Shown here: positions 56,343 to 64,000 of the stretch, piece by piece
Position numbering within the stretch: the stretch's first letter is position 1
Layout: every line of letters begins with the position of its first letter
Assembly: GCA_034440615.1 (NCBI GenBank)
Contig: JAOTOM010005109.1
Location: forward strand, 435,001 to 499,000
Length of the DNA: 64,000 nucleotides
Direction: 5' to 3'
Source of the DNA: Ashinkailepas kermadecensis
Lineage: Eukaryota > Arthropoda > Thecostraca > Neolepadidae
Translations under genes and position numbers: made by a program
Notes under the pieces: model-generated
Told to the model about the DNA's origin: nothing
Seen by the model: only the letters and a program-made list of their open reading frames with translations
The model's database searches: none

Positions 56343-56534
56343 ATGCATCGAAATGAACACATCATGAAATCTGCTCTTGCTCTGTTTGCTTTGCTCTATT
56401 TTTGGTATATCAACCCGCAACATGGAGAGGAACATTTTCTTACCAGGTTGAAGCATCCGAATTTAAGGACAATCTCTGGGACGGAGAAACTTCCATTGAC
56501 TGCCAGATATTTGATTCTGAAATTTTGTCAGTAG
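56343..56534 (+). CDS. Small candidate secreted peptide, unsupported function
   Basis: A 63-codon frame. A second ATG at 56364 would start KSALALFALLYFW, a plausible signal peptide, followed by INPQHGEEHFLTRLKHPN. It sits downstream of a TATA-like box and a hairpin in AT-rich DNA where chance frames should be short. The DNA of its second half overlaps the opposite-strand frame 56440-56901, so at most one is likely to be translated as drawn. A donor-like ACCAG|GTTGAA at 56446 could end an exon. No family was recognised. Confidence 0.25.
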   Translation: MHRNEHIMKSALALFALLYFWYINPQHGEEHFLTRLKHPNLRTISGTEKLPLTARYLILKFCQ

Positions 56535-56901
56535 CACAAAATGTCGTCGTCGCATTACCCTGGGGCGACGTGGTAGGAGTTTGAGAGTCAATCGTTATCC
56601 AGTCTTCTTGATGGGTATCGGAAGCACAGCTGGAATTTGTATTCAATGGCCTCTGATTGGTCTTATCGCTGGTAGAAACAACCGTCGTCAAACGTCGAAT
56701 AGCTGCCGAATCGATGTCGTCCACCGGATAATTATCGTTCTTTAATGAATCAATCCTTTGGTATGCTATAATTAAGTTTTGGGTTTGTGTCATCCATTCT
56801 TTGTTTCCATCTACCACCCAAATAGGATTGCAGATAACCGCGAGATTTTCAATCATACTTGTGATGTATGCCATGAAAATGATATAAAATGGCGTTGGCA
56901 T
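56440..56901 (-). CDS. Hypothetical protein, 153 codons, hydrophobic N-terminus
   Basis: Starts MPTPFYIIFMAYITSMIENL, which could be a signal peptide or membrane anchor. It continues with a mixed-composition region (NPIWVVDGNKEWMTQTQNL, SLKNDNYPVDDIDSAAIRRL) and a Ser/Thr/Asn-rich tail with two cysteines. Length and balanced composition in AT-rich DNA make it more likely to be coding than most frames of similar size here. I do not recognise it. It could be a whole small gene, an exon or a decayed element protein. Confidence 0.35.
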   Translation of the reverse strand: MPTPFYIIFMAYITSMIENLAVICNPIWVVDGNKEWMTQTQNLIIAYQRIDSLKNDNYPVDDIDSAAIRRLTTVVSTSDKTNQRPLNTNSSCASDTHQEDWITIDSQTPTTSPQGNATTTFCATDKISESNIWQSMEVSPSQRLSLNSDASTW

Positions 56902-57952
56902 ATACGCAGGGCTGGTTTAAAAAATCTCAACCGATAGTACTAACGTAAATAACTAGAATGAATGCAAATATAAGCATCTGATAGCTGGCGATGTAGGCCA
57001 ATGTGTAAAGAATAGCCCATTACATAGGAATGCAACTTTTAACTGAAATTTTGTCAGGTTTAAATGGCAACGTGACGTTTTACATCGAGAGGTGACCTCG
57101 TTCTGAGCAGAAAATGTTCTTTTATTGCATATTTGAAATTATTCCTGTTGCATCATTATTTAGCTAATGTTAAGTTCTGGGATATTGTTACGAGGTAGCA
57201 TTCATTTAGCACATATGTCTGACATTTCTCTGGGACAATTGGGAAAGTATATGAAACCTAATATGGACTGCTGCAAGGCAGCATAGCAGCTGGGATATTT
57301 ATAGATGCCATACTTCTTCAAAGGAATGGCAACTCGCGGTGTTTACACAGCTGCCCCAGTGTTGTTTGGCACACGGTGACAAATTTGCAGTTGACGATCC
57401 CTTCGTGCGCAAGACATATCCTCAATGTCGTTTGTGGAGGGTTGCAGGGTGTGCGCGTTTTTCGCTCGTCAGTTATTCCGCATTCATTTGTTGCGAATAA
57501 TCTGATAATATAGTGAATTATTTGAAATGCACCATGCGGTGACCTGAGTTTAGAGATTGACTCAAGCTGGTGCGGTGCATATGGTTCTGGCATGTAGTTC
57601 ACCGGCTAGATGTCAGTAAAATCAATACATGCATATAGCGAGCCGGCACGAGACGAGTCACAACAGCTGCACTTCGGGAGTCGTACCTATTTAAAACATC
57701 ACGTACATTGACAATACAAACATATCCGAGGGGTTGTGGTGGGGTGAGGAGTCTACCCCTCTGTCCTGTCCAAACTTACCGCGTCCCTGGTTTGTCCCCC
57801 AATTTAGAAACCGTGGCTACGCCCATGGGACTGGGCATTTAACTTCAGGTGCTTGCCTCGATATGTGCTCTCTTGCACCACATTTCCCCTAGTGCTACCT
57901 TCCTTTCATCCTCTTTGTGATGTCCGTGTGGAATGAAGAGAAGTATTTCTGC
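56902..57952. other. AT-rich DNA, nothing identified
   Basis: No repeat family or exon could be supported. A 94-codon - strand frame at 57318-57602 has no recognisable features. Confidence 0.5.
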
Positions 57953-60420
57953 CAGTGGCACACCGAAGGGGAGGGGTAAAGGGGCCAATTGCCCCCACGC
58001 TAGGGCCCCCGAAAATATCGCTGGGGCCCCGAAATCGCACAGAGGCCCCTGAGCATGACATTGGGGCCCAAAAAATCGTTCAGGAGGCCCTAAAATGACG
58101 CTGGGACTCCAAAACGTGAGACGGGGTCCCTGAAAATACCGCTGGGGCCCTCAGAAAGCCGCGCCGGGGCCCATGTAAATCACGCTGGGGGACTCAAAGG
58201 TCAGGTCGGCGGCGCCCTCGGAAATAGCTCTGAGAACCCAAAAAGTCTGGCCGTGGCCCCTAAAAATCATGTTGGGGACCTAAAAAGTATAACTGGGACC
58301 CCTAAAAACCATGCTGGGGACTCAAAAGTTCGCGCCTGGGCTCCTGAAAATCACGATAGGGGCCAATGAAGTCATGCCGGGGTTCTTGAAAATCATGATA
58401 GGTGCACCAAAAGTTCAGGCCGTGGCCCCTGAAAATCACGCTGAGCCTGGGGTTCGCAAAATGTCTCGCCCGGGCCCCTGAAAATTAAACTAGGGACTCG
58501 ACAGGTCGCACCGGGACCCCAAAAGTCCCATCGGGACCCAAAAAAACGAAGCCAGGGAAAAGAAAAGCAATCCGGACATGAAAATTCACTCTGGGGCCAG
58601 CAATCGCGCCAAAAGCCCCCAACACGTGTAAAACCCCTCCCCCAAAACGTGTCAAGGCCACCAGAACTCACGCTAGGATCCAATAAATGACGATTGGCCC
58701 AAAAAATCGCACTGGGACCCCAAAAAAGTTGCGTCGCAGTCCTGTAAAATCACACTGGCTGCGCAAAAGTTCGCACCGGGGCTCCAAAAGTCGCCGCTTG
58801 CTCCCCAAAATCAATTCCTACCCGGAATGTCACTCCGCGGTCCCACAAATCGCGTCAAAGAACCCCCCAAAAAAACTGTCGGGCCACGAAAAAGAAACGT
58901 GTCGGGGTGCCGAAAAATCGCACCGGAATCCCATGAATCGTACCGGGGCTCAAAAATATCGCGCAGGTTAAAAAATAACTCTGCAACCAAAAAAATCACA
59001 CCGGGACTCGATCGAATCTACCCGAGCACCGGAAAATTAAGAACAGGTCCCCAAAGAAAGCCATCAGAAGGACATTTCTACTCTCAAGGGTGCCATCGGC
59101 TGAAAATAAAAGTAGTTGAGTAGCCGCAGTTGCGTACCAAAGGGTAAAATGCCACCTCCATCCTGAGAGGGGTGGGCTCCCAAGAATCGTGCCAGGGACC
59201 CCAACAATTGCACTGGGGCCCCAAAAATTCGCATCGGGCCTCCAGAATTCGTGTAGGGGGCTCGAGATAAACACAGCAAGCCTCAGAAAACCGGCACCGG
59301 GGCCGAAAAATTTGCATCCGGGCCGCCAAAATCGAGCTGGGACCCCAGCTAGGTACAATACGCGCCGGGTCCAAAAATATCACGCTTGAGACCCAAAATT
59401 CCTTTCGATAGCCCCAAACATTTAGGTCGGGCATCAAAAATTCCCAGCGGGGCTCCCAAAAATTGGCGTCGAAGACCCCAACTAAGCACAGTGTGGCCCC
59501 CAAAATTTCATCGGGACCCAGAAAAAGATCAAGCCGGAGTCCTTCAAAATAAGGAGGATTCCAAAAACTAAATGTCCGAGCGAGGAACATTTATCTGGAA
59601 CCCCAAACATATTATCAGATGCCTTCAAAAAACGCATACGACCCCGAAAAAAAGCACCGGAGATCGAAAAAATCGCCTAAGAGATGAACAAAAAGACCGG
59701 GCACTAAATCAACACATCGGGATCTTCGAATACACGCAGGTACCTACAAAAAATTGTTGGTGCACAAAAAAGCAACAAAGTTACAACTAGAGCCGGTGTC
59801 TCAAACATGTGCCGGGCCCATAGTAAAAATGGGCTGAAGTCCTGAAACACATCCGTAGACAAAGAGAAACGCAACGGGTCCAACAAAAGAACACCGAGCC
59901 AGGGCCCCGGTTCGATAACCAATTTGGGAGCATATTTAACCAAAGAGATGAGGTGCATTAAAGCTCAGTGGGTATCCGGGTTTCTTAACCACAATAAAAC
60001 GTGGGAACAAGAGAGCTAATCATTGAATTGAATTAATGGAATTATCCCATGGAAGCACAATACATTTATCAAGTCTATCATGTGGCAGCAAATAGCAAAA
60101 CATAGGATGCCTAGCAGAAACCATAGAATATTACGAAGTGTGGGTGTACACGTGCACAAACATTGGTGTGGTGGGGACAGGGTGTTATAAACTGGAATGT
60201 CTGAAATTGGACATTTTTAGACATTCAAGTGATTGGTACAGGTGTAATTTCAGCAGTGTTCGGTGACTTATCAAGGGATGCCAAAATAAAAACCTTCGAA
60301 CAGGGTGGGCGAGGGGGAGTTGGGGGTGAAATCCGATAACTCAGAAACGATGGTAGATTGGACCTACTCCACTTATAATTGAGTTCGTCGCTAATTATTT
60401 TATTTAACCGAATTAAAAAT
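57953..60420 (+). repeat. Composite minisatellite element, copy II
   Basis: Left terminus CAGTGGCACACCGAAGGGGA at 57953, then a long minisatellite (about 57990-59900), then the conserved unique segment (59901-60420) ending near AATTATTTTATTTAA. The right CAGTGG-type end is missing here. Confidence 0.75.
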
Positions 60421-61222
60421 GTGGCCCCCTGTGTTGTGCAAAGCTGGTGTCGATGCAGGGCACGGCAACATGCGTTCTGAAGCAGCTGCTGTCCACCTTC
60501 ATACGCGTAACACCGCACAGTATTGCCACAGAAATAGCAGTGTAACACTACAACAGCATCAGGTCAGCGCACTGTATGAGCATGGCAAACGACACGGTAA
60601 ACGGCAGACAGACTATCAGCATCAACAGTGCGGAAACTGTGTCGTTCGATCCCCGCCCGTTCAACGTGATTTGGAGTCATGCCTTTTTATTGCAAATTAC
60701 GATTTGATGCAGCTTGATGAAACTGGGCCCTGCGTCTGTTTAGTCTGCGCCGCGCCTGCGTGCGGTTCAGCTTCGTTATCACCCCGGCTGCGCCTGGCAC
60801 GGATCCCATTCAGCGGCAGCCGCCCAGCCTGTCGAAAACGGTGCCGATGGGCGTCGTATAGAGCCCGAACTGTTTACTGCACAATATCTCTTTCCCACCT
60901 TACTCGATGTGTGTAACCATTGTTTTCGAACCTGATGTACGGCCACTGAGGATTTCCCGTTGACGAGTGCAGGCGAGCGAGAGAAGGCAAACTATCAAGG
61001 GAGATGCTTACTTATATTGCGCCAGCGATGCACTGTGGCAGCTGGCTGGTTGATGGTTCGTGTGCTGTGTTGTAGGGTGCTCACACGGTGAATAGATGTT
61101 GTCAAGAGATTGTAATACGCATGTTATGTAGCAGGTAGTGGTGACCACTGGCGGATCTAGCCCACCGGTTTGGGGGGGAGGAGGGGCAACTTTCGGTTTT
61201 CGGCGTCAGTCCCCCCCCTCCC
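60421..61222. other. GC-richer stretch with an unassigned open frame
   Basis: A + strand frame of 165 codons (60419-60916) shows no family motif. A hAT-like CCACTGGCGGATCTAG motif occurs at about 61145. Nothing firmer can be said. Confidence 0.4.
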
Positions 61223-61432
61223 CAGTGGCGTACCTAGGAATTGCATCAGGGGAGGGGTCGAAAGGATTTGGAGGGTGCCCATTATCCCACTATTTTTGGT
61301 TAAAAGCACCGGATTTCGACCACTATTTGGCAAAAGGGCCCATTAAAAAACACAATTAATGACAAAATAATTTCCTGTGTAGGGGCCACCGCCTACCTCC
61401 ACCGTTTCTAAGTTACCGGATTTTGTTCCTGT
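61223..61432 (-). repeat. Terminal fragment of the composite element
   Basis: Starts CAGTGGCGTACCTAGGAATT, followed by CATCAGGGGAGGGG, GGATTTGGAGG and GGCCCATT...AATAATTT, in the same order as the outer end of copy III. Only about 210 bp are present. Confidence 0.65.
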
Positions 61433-61793
61433 TTACCAAAACGTTCACGTTCACGTTCAACGTCTTGTACCACGTTAACGTTCGTGCACGTGTACACACT
61501 GGTGGATCCGATTTTGTCAACAGTTTTGCTGTAAGCAGAACTTGAGCAGCATGGAACCCTCGATGTGTGTCAGAATCTACTATGCTACGATATTGGCTTC
61601 CAAACAATTATTTGTTTTAAAAAACCCATTAAATTGGAGATTCTTTCATTCAGACGCAATTTTTTTACCTCGGCAAAGGCTAATGCATTTTAATTTAGTT
61701 TACTTCTGTTGGTTTGGGGGGCCAAAAGACACTATGGCCCCCCCCTTTTAAGCGCTTCGGGGGGCCATGGCCGGAATGGCCCCTCCCTGGATC

Positions 61794-62272
61794 CAGTGGC
61801 GTCGCCACGAAATTCTTCCAGGGGGGGGGGGCAATGTTGATAGGGGGCCTCCTGCTCCCCGAAAGGGGGCCTCCACTGTGTTAGGGCCTCCTATTGCTTT
61901 TTTAGGCTCTTAGTATGGTTCCCGAATGGGAACATGATTTCATATTGATGTCTTGTTTGTTCTTGGCATGGTGCATCATTTACGCAAAACGCAAGTGCAA
62001 TAATTTTTGTTTTTCGCTGAGAACTGAGCCATACCAGGGTATAAATAAGCAAATGTGGATAAATACGTCGGTGCCAAAACAAACCAATATCTTAATGCTT
62101 TGTCGACGAGAAGAATCTTCCCGCTGGCCTCTAGATTGTAGCGAACTGGTGGGGCTCGTACTGAGCATATCTTAGAGATATCTCTCATTGATCACCCCAT
62201 TTCTATGTCCACCAAGTTTAACTGAATATAGCTAGGTTCATCACTACTGTTAGTCATTCCCAGCAGCTTGAT
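61794..62272 (-). mobile_element. Dispersed repeat with hAT-like terminus, single copy outside the array
   Basis: Inverted relative of 8729-9203, starting CAGTGGCGTCGCCACGAAAT. It has diverged from the array copies at many positions, so it is a separate insertion of the family. Confidence 0.65.
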
Positions 62273-62818
62273 CTCATAAACAAGCTTAAACGATCATTTC
62301 TCAGTCCTAGGACGACAATTTTGCGAAGGTAACAACGAGAAGTGGATTGAATTGGTTTTCTTATCGTTATCTTAGTGATTTATTTACGTTTTATAACATT
62401 TGGTGCTGGCTGCAGGGCACTTGGCACAGAAGCTAAAATAATAAATCCTCCGCGAATAAATTAACGGCAAGAACAAGCATTGAACAACAATGCATCAATG
62501 GTAATGCAACAATGTAACAATGGCAATGCATAAATAATGCAAAACCTTCGAATTCCACGCCGTCACGCCCATGGTTATCGCTGTGCTGTACCGTTATGTA
62601 AATTATGTCGTTGAGAATGTATTGAAGCTGCGAAGCTCTAATCATGCAGGCTGTAATCACAGAAGACAACTTTGTAGGAAGAAAATACATTTCAATACAT
62701 CATTCCTCCCATTTAATATGGGGCATCGGTGTTGTTTTGTATGCTTGTGAGGGGGAATTTGCCCCCGAAATGTTGGCTTTGCTCCATGGGCGTAAGTTTC
62801 TGAAAATTATTGCGGGAC
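62273..62818. other. Short-repeat-rich spacer, no gene seen
   Basis: Contains repeated AATGCAACAATG-type words near 62485-62540. No supported exon. Confidence 0.5.
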
Positions 62819-64000
62819 CAGTGACGCAAATATATTTGCATCAAGGGGAGGGGGGAAAACGTATTTGGAGGTGGTCCAACTACTCAATAAAGTCTTCCGG
62901 TTCCGAGTCTTCCCTATTTTGTCAAAGGGGACCATTTTAAATAAAATAATTAGTGATCAACTGAATTATCCTGTTGAGGGGCCTAATCTACCACTATCGT
63001 TTCTGATTCGTCAGATTTCAACCCTAGCTCCCTCACCCTGTTCGAATGTATTCTTTTGGTATCCCTTGATAAGTCAACTCGCACTGCTGAAATTACACCT
63101 ACACAAATCACTTTAAAATGTAAAAGTTCCCACTTTCAGACATTCCAGTTCATAGTGCCCGGTCGCCACGACGCCAACGTTAGTGCACGTGAACACCCAT
63201 CTTGCGCATTCGGCGCATTCGCCACACTTCGTGCGATGCTACGGATTCTGCTGGGCCTCCTACGCTTTGCTAATTGCTGCCACATGATAGACTTGTGCCA
63301 TATCTGACGTGATAAAATGCTTCGTATGGGCGTTCGCTGCGAAAATTCGATTAATTAAATTCGATCATTAGTTCCCAACTTCCAATATTTTATGGTGAAG
63401 AAATGCGGATACCCGCTGAGCTTTGATGCACCTCATATCTTTGATTAAACATGCTTCCAGGTTGGCTACCGAACCGAGGCCCTGCCTGAGTGTACTTCTT
63501 TGGACCCGTTTCGTATTTCTTCGTCTACAGATGTGTCTTAGGGCTCCAATCCATTGTTGTTAGAGGCCCAACGCATTTTCGAAACCCCTGCTCGTTTTAG
63601 GGTTTTGTTGCTTTTTTGCGCACCGAAGATTTATTTTAGTTGTCGGGGCGCTTTCAAAGATATCGATGTGCTTACTTAGTGCCCGGTATTTTTGTTCGTT
63701 TTGGGACCATGTTGCTTTTTGCGGCCCCAGCCTCTTTTCAGGCCCTTGTGCAGTCGTATGGCCTCTGTGTGCCTTGAGAGCTTCCGGTGTTTTTTTGGTG
63801 TTTTTTTTTTTAGAGTTCCCGGTATATATAGTTATGGCTACAACGCATGTTTTCAGGCCCTGTCGCTTCTTGTGAGACTGCGCTTTGGAGGGCCAGTCAC
63901 ATTTCCGGTCCCCGTTGTGCTCTTAGGATCCCGCTGTGTTTATTTGGGGCTTCTGACGCACATTTGTGGGACACCAGTACGATTTTGGGGCTTCGGTGCG
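62819..64000 (-). repeat. Composite minisatellite element, copy III, truncated by window end
   Basis: Inverted copy: terminus CAGTGACGCAAATATATTTG at 62819, unique segment to about 63480, then minisatellite running off the window. It supplies the outer end missing in copies I and II. Confidence 0.75.

Noticed and set aside
60419..60916. 165-codon + strand frame as a gene
   Set aside because: No motif, no promoter or splice support, and neighbouring frames have similar composition; left unassigned.

Overview
The window is eukaryotic nuclear DNA. It has intron-split genes with GT-AG sites (one GC-AG), long microsatellites, decayed transposons and a non-LTR retrotransposon remnant. The one clearly identifiable gene is inositol oxygenase (MIOX). 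Its protein style and the TTAGG-type motifs near 48 kb suggest an arthropod. A crustacean such as a barnacle would fit, but I cannot fix the taxon from this window.

Positions 1-42865 are a head-to-tail tandem array of a unit of about 17.3-18.3 kb, each unit carrying one MIOX gene on the + strand. Unit 1 is partial (1-7254, last four coding exons, the first of them cut by the window edge). Unit 2 (7255-24590) and unit 3 (24591-42865) each hold a complete five-exon MIOX reading frame with all six iron ligands. The units are nearly identical and differ mainly by scattered substitutions and repeat-number changes. The unit boundary lies inside a decayed LINE ORF1, and the original right flank appears only after unit 3.

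From its left end each full unit holds: LINE ORF1 remnant (-), a repeat ending in a hAT-like terminus, (TA)n, a GC-rich minisatellite of about 30 bp, a hAT MITE with an 8-bp target duplication, a doubled 82-bp repeat, (TA)n, and MIOX exon 1. Intron 1 is 5.3 kb and carries a tRNA-like SINE head, a complex GT microsatellite, and a 2.76-kb DNA transposon with a broken transposase gene sitting between two (TA)n tracts. It ends in a 30-bp minisatellite that abuts exon 2; every unit of that minisatellite has a CCAAT box and most have an in-phase AG acceptor. Exons 2-5 follow, with two more MITE-like insertions and variable minisatellites in the introns. Then come the 3' flank, a TTAA-flanked element and a tRNA-Lys-like sequence.

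Positions 42866-64000 are single-copy or dispersed-repeat DNA. An unidentified gene on the - strand is supported by two phase-compatible exons (51268-51123 and 45837-43637). A 32-bp minisatellite open in all three - frames lies just past the donor of the upstream exon. Several blocks are GGGCCC-type degenerate minisatellites. Three copies of a composite repeat (53.7-55.3, 57.95-60.4 and 62.8-64.0 kb) join such a minisatellite to a conserved unique segment and CAGTGG-type termini. A near-perfect 25-bp-stem hairpin and two overlapping candidate small genes lie at 56.1-56.9 kb.

No rRNA, CRISPR, prokaryotic operon or confident functional tRNA was seen.
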